Source: Cheiracanthium punctorium (lineage: Eukaryota; Arthropoda; Arachnida; Araneae; Cheiracanthiidae). Taken from it: a DNA stretch of 64,000 nt. The notes under the pieces were generated by a model. That model did no database searches. It was not told where the DNA came from and saw only the letters and a program-made list of their open reading frames with translations. Of this stretch, positions 31,609-43,030 are shown piece after piece. Made by a program: the position numbers and the translations under genes. The stretch lies in NCBI GenBank assembly GCA_038373885.1, contig JAWZYV010011619.1:310001-374000 (forward strand), written 5' to 3'. Every line of letters begins with the position of its first letter. Position 1 is the first letter of the stretch.

Positions 31609-34067
31609 TAAAGGTTTAGTTCCCTGTTTCAAAATATATTATTGACACATATTCTAACAATGCATCATTGTTATACTGTATACTTTTGCATTGCCTCTAA
31701 CAATTACGTCCCTTTGTTGAAAGGCATTTTAATATATAGTTTTAGTTCTCTGTTTCAAAATATATTATTGACACATAGCCTTAAAGAGCATTGTTATACC
31801 GTATATTTTTTCATTGATTCTAACAATTACGTCCCTTTGTTGAAAGTCAAGCTTAATAAAGGTTTATTTGACTGTTTCAAAGTATATTATTGACACATAT
31901 TTTTAAAGAGCATTATTATACCGTACATTTTTTTCATTGATTCTAACAATTACGTCCCTTTGTTGAAAGGATTTTGTAATAAAGCTTTATTACATTGTTT
32001 CTAAGTATATTATTGACGCATATTCCTAAAAAGCATTGTTATACTAGGTATTTTTGCATTGTTTCTAACAATCGCGTCCCTTTGTTGAAAGACATTTTTA
32101 AAAAGGTTTAGTTCACTGTTCCAAAGTACATTATTGACACATATTCTAAAAGAGCATTGTTATACAATATATTTTTTCATTGATTCTAACAGTTACGTCC
32201 CTTTATTAAATGTAATTTTTAATAAACGTTTAGTTGATTGTGTCAAAGTATATTATTGACAAATATTCTTAGAAAGCTTTGTTATACCGCATATTTTTGT
32301 ATTTTTTCTAACAATTACGTCCCTTTGTTGAAAGTCATTTTTAATAAAGGCTTAGTTCTCTGTTTCAAAGTATATTATTGCCACAAAGAGCATCGTTATT
32401 CCATCTATTCCATCGTTATTCCATCGTTATTCCATCATTTTTCATTGATTCTAACAATTACGTCCCTTTGTTGAAAGGCATTTGTAATAAAAGTTTATTT
32501 CTAGGTATATTATTGACACATATTCTTAAGACCGTTGTTACACCGTATATTTTTTCATTAATTTCAACAATTACGTCCCTTTGTTGAAAGGCATTTTTAA
32601 TATAGTTTTAGTTCTCTGTTTCAAACTATATGATTGACACATATTCTTAAAGAGCATTGTTGTACGGAATTTCTTTTATTGATTCAAACAACTGCGTCCC
32701 TTTGTTGAAAGACATTTTTAAAAAGGTTTAGTTGACTATTTCAAAGTATATTATTGACACATATTCTTAAAGAGCATTGTTATACGTACATTTTTTCATT
32801 GATTCTAACAATTACGTCCCTTTGTTGTAGGCTTTTGTAATAAAGGTTTATTACATTGTTTCTAAGTATATTATTGACGCATATTTTTACAGAGCATTGC
32901 TATACTAGGTATGTTTGCATTGTTTCTAACAATTGCGTCCCTTTGTTGAAAGACATTTTTAAAAAGGTTTAGTTGACTTTTTCAAAGAATATTATTGACA
33001 CATTCTTAAAGAGCATTGTTATACCGTACCGTACATTTTTTCATTGATTCTAACAATTACGTCCATTTGTTGAAAGGCTTTTGTAATAAAGGTTTATTAC
33101 ATTGTTTCTAAGTATATAATTGATACATATTCCTAAAGAGCATTGTTTTACTAGATATTTTTGCATTGTTTCTAACAATTATGTCCGTTTGTTGAAAAGT
33201 ATTTTTAATATAGTGTTAGTTCACTGTTTCAAAGTATATTATTGACACATATTCTTAAATATCATTGTTATACCGTATATTTTGTATTGTTTCAAACAAT
33301 TACGTCCCTTTGTTAAAAGTAATTTTTAATAAAGGTTTAGTTGACTGTTTCAGAGTACATTATTGACAAATATTCTTAGAAAACTTTGTTATTCCGTATA
33401 TTTTTGTATTAATTCTAACAATTACGTCCCTTTGTTTAAAGTCATTTTTAATAAAGGCTTAGTTCTCTGTTTAAAAGTATATTATTGACACATATTCTAA
33501 AAGAGCAGTGTTATTCCATCTAATTTTTAATTGATTCCAACAATTACGTCCCTTTTTTGAAAGGCATTTTTAATATAGTTTTAGTCCTCTTTCAAAATAT
33601 ATTATTGACGCATTTCTTTAAAGAGCATTATTATACTATATATTTTTCATTGACTCTAACAATTACGTTCCTTTGTTGAAAGTCATTTTTGACAAAGGTT
33701 TGGTTCACAGCTTCAAAGTATATTATGGACACATATTCTAAAAGAGCATTGTTATACCGTCTATTTCTTTATTGATTCGAACAATTATGTCTCTTTGTTG
33801 AAATGCATTTATAATAAAGGTTTAGTTCACTGTTTCACATTATAATAAAGGTTTAGTTCACTGTATATTATTGTATTGACACATATTCTAAAGGAGCATT
33901 GTAATACCGACTATTCTTTCATTATTCTAACAATTACGTCCCTTTGTTAAAATGCATTTGTAATAAAGGTTTATTACATTGTTTCTAAGTATATTATTGA
34001 CACCTATTCTTAAAGACCATTGTTATACCGTAATACCGTATATTTTTTATTGATTCTAACAATTACG
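31609..34067 (+). repeat. Satellite S2 main array (about 122-123 bp monomer, about 20 copies)
   Basis: Monomer landmarks: TTATTGACACATATTCTTAA, AGAGCATTGTTATACCG, TTTTTTCATTGATTCTAACA, ATTACGTCCCTTTGTTGAAAG, then AATAAAGGTTTAGTT. GTCCCTTTGTTG occurs at 31708, 31831, 31954 and 32076. A variant monomer with ACTAGGTATTTTTGCATTGTTTC and AAGTATATTATTGACGC recurs at intervals, hinting at higher-order repeats. Local events include ATTCC expansion at 32395-32440. Confidence 0.92.
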
Positions 34068-34207
34068 CAAGGGCGGAGGGGGCGATAGCCCCCACGAGAA
34101 TAAAGAAATTAATGTAAAAGTTTCTATTTGTCTTCCATAAAATGGATGTACATGTGAGTCTTCTAACTAACCGCCCCCACCGACAAACTTGCATTAATCC
34201 GCCACTG
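34068..34207. mobile_element. Short hAT MITE, GGCGGATTA family, copy 2
   Basis: Starts CAAGGGCGGAGGGGGCGA, ends GCATTAATCCGCCACTG. The flanks CAATTACG (34060-34067) and CAGTTACA (34208-34215) form an 8-bp duplication of satellite sequence with two mismatches. Confidence 0.8.
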
Positions 34208-34362
34208 CAGTTACATCCCTTTGTTGAAAGTCATTTTTAATATAGTCTATTGTTCCGAAGTATATTTTTGACTCATTATCAAAAGCATTATTATACCGCA
34301 TATTTTTGCATTGATTTTAACAATTATGTCTCCTTTGTTGAAAGTTACCCTACCAATATTAT
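34208..34362 (+). repeat. Satellite S2 array, right edge
   Basis: Last S2 monomer (CATCCCTTTGTTGAAAGTCA, GCATTATTATACCGCAT) before the LTR that starts at 34363. Confidence 0.75.
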
Positions 34363-35274
34363 TGTTACAAATTATAGGGGCAACTCGCTGTTCTGGGGTT
34401 CAAAATTCGTGTTCTAAGAGTAAAGCAGTTAAATTTTGCATTTTGTTGCATCAAAATTGGTTAACTAGAACGCGAGATAAGGAGCTTTATGTTTCTCCAT
34501 TGGTTTCTATAGCATTTTCTAGAAATTTCGAGAAATATATGCCCTATTCCTTCGCTAATTGCACTTTTGGGGACTTATTTTTGACGCCAAATTTGGCGAT
34601 ATTTCGCCAAAGAGTCACCAAGCTTGGCGACATTTCGGATACTTGGATTTATTTTCCCAATGGGGCCTGCAAATATAATTTTTTAGCATTAACATCACAT
34701 AATAGCCTAATATTACTCTTTTTCTTCTATGACGTAATCAAAAGTCACACTTTATTTGAAATCTTCGGGAGATACATTCTTCTAGAAGCACCTTGTACCT
34801 TCTGCGTCACCTATAAATACAGGCATCACAGGTCCCTAGATAAGTTTCTCACCGAGCATTCGTTGAGTGTGTTATCGAGCTTCCGATGAGTACGCTGCTT
34901 GCTCTGTAAATCATGCCGTAGTTTGCTTGCTTTTTGAATCTTTGTTTTAAAGTGCTGTGTGTGAATTCTTCATTGCTGAGTCTTGAGGGACAGTGTATGA
35001 TTTCCCTCGTATATTTCCACTGAATTTTTGTATGTGGAAGTGTTTTATTTCGTGTGAGAAATGCAGCTTCTGTGAAAGCTTCTGTACAGAGCGGATTGTT
35101 AAAAGCACATTACTGTTGGATTTTGCTTGTGAATTTTGTACAGCTGATGGTTCGACGAAGCTCTAGGAGCAACTAAGTTCGTGTTCCATCCTGACAAGTG
35201 AACTCTTTACTAGAACTTTCTACACCTACTGGACTTTAGAGCGACGAACCAGGAAACAAGAAGAGTCTTCTGAA
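34363..35274 (+). mobile_element. LTR copy, same Gypsy family (solo or truncated)
   Basis: Starts TGTTACAAATTATAGGGGCA and aligns with the full-length LTR throughout (CTCGCTGTTCTGGGG, TTGCATCAAAATTGG, ATTTGGCGATATTTCGCCAA, GTACAGCTGATGGTTCGACG, AAGTTCGTGTTCCATCCTGA). The end is eroded near TCTTCTGA; the next AACATTT resembles the first internal bases of the Gypsy, after which similarity stops. Promoter-like CTATAAATA is kept near 34811. Confidence 0.8.
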
Positions 35275-35370
35275 ACATTTTAAAAATTGAAAGTTCGCAT
35301 GATAGTGTTTTTGACTCAATCACGCAAAAACGGCTGAACGGAGTTGAATACAATTTGGAATGAAGATTGC

Positions 35371-35936
35371 TTTTGCCCTGGTTTTACATACAGGCTACCT
35401 TTCATGCATGTAGTATAAATAGTTCTTTGACAAGTAAGCTCAAAATAATTCTAATACATTGCGCCAGCGGTAATCAACCTTTTAACGTCGCGTCCCCCAA
35501 CAAAGGCTGATTTACGGTGGCGCCCTCCCCCCGCTCACATTTTTCAGCATACATTCAGTTTTTTAATCTTTAACAATGAACATTTAGTCAAATTTTCAAC
35601 AAAATAATGTTATCAGTAAAGTTTGAATGAACATTTTATGCGAAAAAGGATATATTTTTGAGTAAAAATGAGAATAAATAAGACGATTTTTTAAAAAACA
35701 TGCGTCACTACTTGCTCTTTGGTTTTTCTCGCGCCCCCCCCCCCTGCAAACGCTCTGCGCCCCCTTGGGGTGCGCGCCCCACAGGTTCAGAAACGCTTCA
35801 TTACGCTGTATGGACATCTCTGTAAGTACTATACAGGTTCTAACTTTCTTCCTTATACAAAACTACACTATTTCTGAGTATTATAGGCTACCTTTCATGC
35901 ATATTTCACAAATAGTTCTTTCACAGGAAGACGCTT
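35371..35936 (-). repeat. Satellite S1, inverted block
   Basis: Minus-strand S1 monomers (GGCTACCTTTCATGCATGTA, AGTTCTTTxACA, TATGGACATCTCTGTAAGTA, ATTTCTGAGTATTATAGG), interrupted by a hAT MITE at 35465-35798. Orientation is opposite to 10.1-26.7 kb. Confidence 0.8.
35465..35798. mobile_element. hAT-type MITE (AATCAACCTT..AGGTTCAGAAACGCTT)
   Basis: Left CAGCGGTAATCAACC and right GGTTCAGAAACGCTT are imperfect inverted repeats. The flanks CATTGCGC (35457-35464) and CATTACGC (35799-35806) are an 8-bp duplication with one mismatch. The interior has the GCGTCCCCC/GCGCCCC blocks common in this MITE type. Confidence 0.75.
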
Positions 35937-35939
35937 TTT

Positions 35940-35986
35940 AATTTTAGACTAATTTTAACGTCTTATGTTAAAATTAGTCTAAAATT
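35940..35986. repeat. Perfect 20-bp inverted repeat with 7-nt loop
   Basis: AATTTTAGACTAATTTTAAC (35940-35959), loop GTCTTAT, exact inverse at 35967-35986. It stands where the first 60 or so bases of the LTR should be. Confidence 0.85.
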
Positions 35987-36305
35987 CTTATCCTACGTGT
36001 CAAATAATTAAATTTTGCATTTTGTTGTATCAAAATCGGTTAGCTAGAATGCGAGGTATGGAGTTTTGGGTTTGGCCATTGGTTAACATAGGAGTTTCTA
36101 GAAATCTCGAGAAATATTGATGTTCCAACTTTTCTGACCTGGAAACTTATTTTTGGAACCAAATTTGGTGATATTTGCCCAAAAGTCGCCAAGCTTACCA
36201 ACATTTTGGTCATATTGCGCGATTTTACCAATGAGGCCTGTAATGTTTGTTTCAATGCATTAATATTGCGCTATAGCTTAGTATTACTCATTTCCACTTC
36301 TATTA
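35975..36305 (+). mobile_element. Gypsy-family LTR, 5' part (continues at 60326)
   Basis: Matches the LTR from AAAATTCTTATCCTACGTGT through ATCAAAATCGGTTAGCTAGA, CCAAATTTGGTGATATTTGC and CTTCTATTA, where CCCAGCAAACAC begins. The missing half resumes at 60326 (CATAATCAAAATTCACACTT). Confidence 0.85.
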
Positions 36306-36699
36306 CCCAGCAAACACACTACTGCCCGCAAAATGACGGCCGGGTACCCGTCGTGCTGGCAAAGTGCCGTATACCGGGAGCAAGGTAGATGGCCATCGTC
36401 TGGAAATCACTGGAGTACCAGTGTCTGAAAAGTACATATGCGTCGGTACATAACTAGTAACGGCGAACTGCCATGTGTCTATGAACAGAAAAGTTAACGG
36501 CGTGGTACTGCTTAAAATGACCGGGCCAGCACTGTTTGGCAGTAATGGGCCTGTATATATTTCGTAGTGTTGGCATAAAATTTCCTTATTTTAATTAAAT
36601 TATATCTTTTCACATTCATACGGTGTAGAAGTGTTAGGGGATATAAGTTCCGGGCACCCAAAGGCAGGGTCACTGCAAATATTTTTTTTTTTTTTTTTA

Positions 36700-37384
36700 T
36701 GGGAGGGGGGGGGTGTAAGGGGAGAAGTTCATATTGTGCCTTCAAATATTTTAATATTTTAGTACTAAAAACTAAAATAATACAAACGAGTTCAGTATGC
36801 TATAAAAATGTTTACTACACCGACAGTGTAACCTCCACTCTGTATATGACAGTATATAACCCCCACTATGTACAGAATTATGAATTTTAATCTTAAAATT
36901 TTTATAATTTATATTAATTTTTTACAATTTTGCTTAACTTTTCCTGAAAAACATATTTGGAGACTTTTTTCTACGTTAAGCCCCTTTTAAAATCTACCGA
37001 ATTAGGAAGACTACAGAATATGTTAGAGAGTATTACACAAAGACCAGTCAGGGTTTAATTTGCATGAGAGTTCAGCTCCTGTAGTCTGTTTTTTCAGAGA
37101 ATTTTAGATTAAATTAAAATTTTTAACAGCCTACAGAATTGCTTCAATTGATATTTTTTTATTATATTAAATATAGCAGTGATAAAACAAAAGATTACTT
37201 AATTTTTAAATATAAATTAGGTAATTAATGCTCAAATTTACAATAAAAGAAATTAGAGCTCCTGCAGTTATTTTGTTAGAAATTCAGCAGTGAACCAGTA
37301 TTTACATGTAATAGGCAGAAAAGTACGGAATGGGGAAATTTATTTTAGGAATTTTATTTCATTTCTTTCTATCTGTTTCCTTTA
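36700..37384. other. AT-rich, no recognised feature
   Basis: Contains a G-tract (36705-36713) and AT-rich sequence without coding or repeat signal. Confidence 0.5.
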
Positions 37385-37785
37385 TAGTCCAGTCATTTGG
37401 TAGTTTCACCTGGAAAGTTTTCCGGGAGTTTTGAAAATTGGCAATATTATAGATTTCGATGTGCTCTTTCCGAACTTTGCCCCCTCGTATCTTTGCCGCT
37501 CGCGCCGCTATATTCGAAAAATGGCGCCCAAAAGCAGTTTTTTGGTAATATCTCCTTTCCGACTCATTTCACGGAAAAAACAATTACAAAAAAGAAAACT
37601 AGAGAAAATTTCCTACAATTTATGTAATTACCTTTTTTTCGTAAAATCAATAGTTTTGGCGTACGAGCGCCGCAAAGTGTAGTTCAGTATGCCTTTTGGC
37701 CGAACAACGCATTTCCACACCCCATTGTGAAGTAGAGTATTTTTTTTTTTTTTTTTTTCGTGGTATCCCCAGTAAGCCTCATTAG

Positions 37786-38503
37786 TTGTTGGCGAAGATG
37801 TAGATCTTCTTATTCTTTTGACGGCTGTATCTACGCGTTAAATCATATATATTCTCAAACCAGGAAAAGGAAAATTTCGCAACAAATATATTCAACAAAA
37901 AGTATCATAGATAAACCAGCCGCAGATCATATTTTATTCTTGCATGCCTTCAGCGGCTGTGATACAACATCAGCATTATTTAATCAAGGAAAAATGAAAT
38001 TTATTGATGTACTCCGAAAAAAATCCAGATTTAAACGTGGTTATCCAGGTATTCAAAAATCGAAATGCTGATCCAGAGAGCATTGCTAAAGCTGGAGAAC
38101 GCTTCCTTCTTGAATTATACAGTGACAGTAATGTGAAAAGTAAGAAAAGTATGTCTTTAAATAACTATAGATATTCATGCTTCACAATATCAGCATGTAA
38201 AAGTAAATTTTGTATTGCGTCGCTACCACCAACAGAAGGAACAAGACAACATTCGCTCCGAACCTATCATCGGTTTAGCAGTGGTATGGGAATGAACAAA
38301 ATGCAGAGCAATGGGAGTGGAAAAGAAACAAGGACGGACTAATGCCTGTCACCACACTCGAGTCCCCAGCTTCTAAAAGCTTGTTAAAACTTATTTCTTG
38401 CAAACGCAGAAAAAGATATCAGAAAGCCTGTGGGTGCATAAAGACTGGGTTAAAGTGCTCCGTTATATCAACACCTCCTACATATAGAAAGCCTAACAAC
38501 TGA
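37786..38503 (+). pseudogene. XPG/FEN-like nuclease with CXC motif (Academ-type transposase fragment)
   Basis: The frame starting VVGEDVDLLILLTA gives the acidic GxDxDLL motif of XPG/FEN1 nucleases, with a TAA soon after. Next comes HAFSGCDTTSALFNQGK, the equivalent of the FEN1 GxDYxxxIxGIGP helix-hairpin-helix segment, then FIDVL, NPDL and AGERFLLELY. Slips occur near 37855, in the A7 run at 38022-38028 and near 38300. The end reads LISCKRRKRYQKACGCIKTG and LKCSV, a partly lost cysteine-rich CXC motif, and stops at 38501-38503. The family is a multi-copy arthropod protein with a GCDTTS signature. Everything upstream of the nuclease motif is missing and the gene abuts the left TIR, so this is a 5'-truncated copy. 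Confidence 0.65.
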
Positions 38504-39191
38504 AGCTTTGACGTCGGCACTAGGCCTTCAAGAGTGACGTCATCACAGTTTCAGTTTCATAAAGTAAAACTATTTAAATTTTCTGGTGAATGCTACAAAT
38601 ATTAGAAAATAACTTAAAGATAAAAAATTAAATACCTTTGTGATACAAAACAATTCATTATGATCTATTTCCTTACTACACCACATAATTAGTTACAGTT
38701 AAAAACTTGCCTTTTGCCGTAAAATTAAAATTTTCTATCTCAAATCAGTAAAATGCTGTTGTGTGTGAGTAAATTCACCAGAAATTTTAAATAGTTTTAC
38801 TTTATGAGAGTTAAATTGTGATGACGTCATTCTTGAAGGCCTACTGATGATGTGAAAGCTTGGGGACGTACCAGTTGTTAGGCTTTCTATACCTAGGAGG
38901 TGTTGGTTATATGCACGCAGTGGCGGAGTAAGACAAAAATTAGCAGTGGGCAAGGTGAGCTTTGCGAGGCCCCCACACTATTTTAAGTAGCAATTTTAAG
39001 GGGGGGGGAGGGGGCACGGCTTTCGTTTTAAAAGCTGTAACTCTTTTTTTCTATTAAATAATATAAAAAAAACACTAATAAAAGTTATGTTGACTTATTA
39101 CTTGATTTTAAAAATCCATTCATTAAAAAAAAGTACTTGTTGCCATTTAAATACAACGCTCAGGAATGTGAGCTTGGAAATGTCCTTTACA

Positions 39192-40216
39192 CAGTGGCGG
39201 CTCGTGGGATACAGCAAGTACAGCCGGGCTGCACTTGAAATTATCAACACATACTTTAAAATAATTTATTCTACTAATTTTCCTAAATTCAGATTAGAAT
39301 TGTGGAATTCCTACGGTAAATTAAAAAAAAAATTCCGAAAAAACCAAAAAAAAAAAAAAGTATTGTGGCCGGATCGCTCATTCAGTAAAAAAGCACTTTA
39401 ATCTTCCCGCAATTCAATTGGGAAAATCTTTGGTTCAGCCCAGAGCGCTGAAAAGAAAATTGGCAGCACCGTTGCCATGACAACGACTACGTAAGCAGTC
39501 TCTCCGGCATAGGGAGTTTGCAGCTGATACAACCGAAGTAAGATTTTTTAACGGCGGCTGAACTTGAGAACTCGACTGAGAAGTGAGGGAGGGGATAAGG
39601 AGAATATATGTTTGGAAAACTCTCCACTTTATATTGCTGCATTTATCAAGAAGGTAAGCCTGAATAGATGCTTATGAATGGACAATTACCCATCAAAGCA
39701 GTATTGTTTTTAAGTAAGCAAGAACTGGCATTTAGAGGACATGGCAAGCGAGAAAATTCTTTAAACATGGGAAATTTTAAAGATCTTTTAAAATTATTGA
39801 TATCTGAATTAAAACAACGCCTTTTTATGGGGACATCACTGACCGATTCGCATGTTTAAAAGAAAGGAGGATTGATTTGACTTATGAAAAATAAGTAAGT
39901 TTTCTTTTTTTTTTTTTCTTTTCTTCTCAAGTTATCGTTACAAAAGAAAATTCTAAGGAAACTTCGAATCAGACACGGATTAATACAATTTTGAGGATAA
40001 GAGCGGCTGCTTGAAATTTATGTCCATTTTATGGAAGTAAAATAGGATCTCTTACATTTTTTATGTAATTTCTTTTTTTTTTTTCCTCGGTGAGGGCTTA
40101 ATCAGCCAGCTTTCGAATTCAATAACAAAGATTTTCCAATCCTGTCCGGAGGAAAGGGGGGGGGGGGCTCATATGCTTCCGGCTGCACTAACAGTTTTGA
40201 CCACGGGCCGCCACTG
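39192..40216. mobile_element. hAT element (ZMYM1-like), copy B
   Basis: CAGTGGCGGCTCGTGG and CCACGGGCCGCCACTG ends; flanks CCTTTACA (39184-39191) and CCTTTTCA (40217-40224), 8 bp with one mismatch. The empty site exists in the second duplication unit (GTCCTTTTCATTT near 41127). It matches copy A but lacks the nested insertions. Confidence 0.93.
39668..39859 (+). pseudogene. hAT transposase fragment (ZMYM1-like), copy B
   Basis: 63 codons with LFLSKQELAFRGHGKRENSL, NMGNFKDLLKLLISEL. This matches the FRGHxExxxSxNxGNF block of ZMYM1/hAT transposases. No zinc finger or RNase H core is left, so the element is non-autonomous. Confidence 0.65.
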
Positions 40217-40275
40217 CCTTTTCATTTACTTTTTAACCATTTACATTAATAATCAATCATCCTGTAATCAATGTG

Positions 40276-41186
40276 CCTGTCACCACACTCGAGTGCCCAG
40301 CTCCTAAAAGCTTGTTAAAACTTATTTCTTGCAAACGTAGAAAGAGATATCAGAAAGCCTGTGGATGCATAAAGACTGGGTTAAAGTGCTCCGTTATATC
40401 AACACCTCCTACATATAGAAAGCCTAACAACTGAAGCTTTGACGTCGGCACTAGGCCTTCAAGAGTGACGTCATCACAGTTTCAGTTTCAAAAAGTAAAA
40501 CTATTTAAATTTTCTGGTGAATGCTACAAATATTATAAAATAACTTAAGTTAAAGATAAAAAATAAAATACCTTTGTGATACAAAACAATTCATTATGAT
40601 CTATTTCCTTATTACATTACATAATTTGTTACAGTTAAAAACTTGCCTTTTGCCGTAAAATTAAAATTTTCTACCTCAAATCAGTAAAATGCTGTTGTGT
40701 GTGAGTAAATTCACCAGAAATTTTAAATAGTTTTACTTTATGAGAGTTAAATTGTGATGACGTCATTCTTAAAGGCCTACTGATGATGTGAAAGCTTGGG
40801 GACGTATCAGTTGTTAGGCTTTCTATACCTAGGAGGTGTTGGTTATATGGCAAGTGGCGGGGTAAGACAAAAATTAGCAGTGGGCAAGGTGAGCTTTGCG
40901 AGGCCCCCCACACTATTTTAAGTAGCAATTTTAAGGGGGGGGGAGGGGTCACGGCTTTCGTTTTAAAAGCTGTAACTCTTTTCTTCTATTAAATAATATA
41001 AAAAAAAAACACTAATAAAAGTTATGTTGACTTATTACTTGATTTTAAAAATTCACAATCCATTCATTAAAAAAAAGTACTTGTTGCCATTTAAATACAA
41101 CGCTCAGGAATGTGAGCTCGAAAATGTCCTTTTCATTTACTTGTTAACCATTTACATTAATAATCAATCATCCTGTAATCAATGTG
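40276..41186 (+). repeat. Tandem duplication, unit 2
   Basis: Second unit of about 911 bp, with few differences from unit 1. It contains a second copy of the CXC-coding end (CTTGCAAACGTAG) and the CTTCAAGAGTGACGTCATCAC / GTGATGACGTCATTCTTAAAG inverted pair. Confidence 0.9.
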
Positions 41187-41238
41187 CAATTATTACTTGA
41201 ATAATCAATCCTGTTACTATCCAATTTTAGTCAATCGC

Positions 41239-41434
41239 CAGAGCCTTATTATCGCATGGGCAAATCGGGACTTTGCCCAGGGGCCCCGATTCGAAAGGGC
41301 CCCCAATATCAAATGTTGTTCTGAAATATTCTTTTTTTTAATAAAAGTTTTATGAAAAATTAAACAAATTTCATAGATGGGGGTCCCCAAATTCATCAAT
41401 GCCCGGGGCCCCAGTTGGTCATAATCAGGCTCTG
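41239..41434. mobile_element. hAT MITE, 196 bp, perfect TSD
   Basis: CAGAGCCTTATTATCGCATG and CATAATCAGGCTCTG ends, flanked by TCAATCGC (41231-41238, 41435-41442). The interior has GGGGCCCC and GGGGCCCC palindromes. Confidence 0.93.
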
Positions 41435-41813
41435 TCAATCGCTTTTTGTAGAAGATCCATTAGTTTTTTGATGAACCATTATTGGAAAGTTCACTATTAT
41501 TCCAAAGTGAATATTAACAGGTAAGTGAAAACAACGTTTCTGTCCGACGTTGTTATGAGATTTTGAACCATCTTCGTTCCATCTACTACCCCTCCTTACA
41601 TGTTTTTACAAGAATTCGAAATCACTCTGCATGTAAAACGATATTCTTCAGATTTAGAAATGAAAATTTAAAACTCATTAGTAAAGTTTTTATTTTTTAA
41701 AGGAAAATTTTTAAATGTAAGATATATAGGAGAAATTGGGGTACAATGAAACATGCTATCTAAAATCAATAGGTTTTGTCACAGAAAGTTGAAACTCACA
41801 CACCTATATACTG

Positions 41814-42305
41814 AAGGGAGAGCTGGGTTTGAACTCAGGGACTTATGGATGGTAGAATAAGGCGCAATCCGGCTCGGCCAAAAGGTACCTCTTCGACCGG
41901 CCTTCAATTGCCGGGTGTTGTGTGCGCGGAGGTAATCTCGTGCCGCCACACTACTCCCCCCCTAGAGAGTCAGTTGGAGGCTGACGAATGATATTCCAAG
42001 TGTTATGGAATGCTGCCACTCGTTGCGGACTTTGTGAGGTTGCTGCCGCTCGTTGCGGACTTTGGAAGAGCCAAGCGAGAGATGGAAGAGGGCGGTTCTG
42101 GCGCCATCTATCGCTGTAGGCGAGAAGGAGAATGCGTGTTCGTTGTCCGCCAATGAAGGGAGAGCGTGCGGCGAGAGTTGGGTTTGAACACAGGGACTTA
42201 TGGATGGTAGAATGAGGCGCAATCCGGCTCGGCCAAAAGGTATCTCTTCGACCGGCCTTCAATTGCCGGGTGTTGTGTGCGCGGAGGTGATCTCGTGCCG
42301 CCACA
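41814..42305 (-). mobile_element. LTR and partial second LTR, minus strand
   Basis: Minus strand starts TGTGGCGGCACGAGATCACC at 42305. A second copy of the first 135 bp starts at 41950, directly after GGGGGGGAGTAG. The full unit is 355 bp (41951-42305). Tandem LTR starts without an internal region suggest a recombined LTR retrotransposon unrelated to the Gypsy at 47987. Coding region is absent. Confidence 0.6.
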
Positions 42306-42805
42306 ATACAAATATATGTTCCAGTTACGGATGGGATTTGGAGATGACCACATTTTCACCACAAGAGATATGGAAAATTGTGGGTTTTCACCATAAAAAG
42401 TAAATTTCATTACTAAAAGCAATTTTTTTTTACTTTCATGTTTTCATATGTATAATTATTTATTTTTCAAATATTGTGATCACTATGGTGTGGTCATCAT
42501 ACTTTCACAGCCAGAATTTAAAAAATAAATACAAGGAATTAGTAAAAATTTATTTAGTTTGTAGCCTAAATTTGGGGTACAAAGAAACACTTGTAGACGG
42601 GGTACAATGAAGCATGTTTCATTGCAACCCGGGTGAATGCATTCACTTGAAATAAAGATGTTACTATTAAATATTTAGATCTTTATAGAACCCATAAAGT
42701 TAACAAAGATTTGTTTTTAAATCGTACTCAATCTTCTCCAGACTGTGAAGATGGTGACAATCCAGGTTGTCTTTCAAATAACAATCAAAAGAGTGCAGAT
42801 ACCCC

Positions 42806-43030
42806 ACCAGTGGCATAGTGCATTGCGCACTGAACTGGGAGACGGAAGGTGCCTGGTTAGAAACCAGGTCCCGTCTGCCGACCTAACCGTTCGGAGTTTT
42901 CCGTGGTTTTCTCCGAAACTTAGCGTAAATACGGGTTGGAACCCCTTAGAAAGTACCCAACGGAGGGCACCCCTCTTGTGTTGTCCCGTTGACGTGGATT
43001 TATAAGCGGGATTCGGGACAAGCACACACA
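42806..43030 (+). mobile_element. tRNA-related SINE
   Basis: A-box-like TGGCATAGTGC (42811-42821) and B-box-like GGTTAGAAACC (42855-42865) are properly spaced for a tRNA-derived Pol III promoter. The body GGAGTTTTCCGTGGTTTTCT and CGTGGATTTATAAGCGGGAT follows. GC-rich in AT-rich surroundings. Target duplications were not identified, and the tail is not a simple poly-A. Confidence 0.65.

Larger units (their letters stand above)
38345..40275 (+). repeat. Tandem duplication, unit 1 (holds a hAT)
   Basis: Begins CCTGTCACCACACTCGAGT and ends CTGTAATCAATGTG. It repeats at 40276-41186. The hAT copy B (39192-40216) interrupts only this unit, so duplication came first or the hAT was absent from the source. 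Confidence 0.9.

Noticed and set aside
31609..34067. Regular repeat array considered as a CRISPR
   Set aside because: Monomers are contiguous diverged repeats of about 122 bp without unique spacers, and the DNA is eukaryotic; it is a satellite.
34311..34889. 192-codon open frame on the + strand
   Set aside because: It lies almost wholly within the diverged Gypsy-family LTR and has no protein similarity I recognise; chance frame.
41951..42304. 117-codon minus-strand frame
   Set aside because: Falls exactly on the short LTR unit; no protein similarity.
42806..43030. Considered as a tRNA gene
   Set aside because: A- and B-box-like motifs exist but no cloverleaf with anticodon stem could be made; a SINE fits better.
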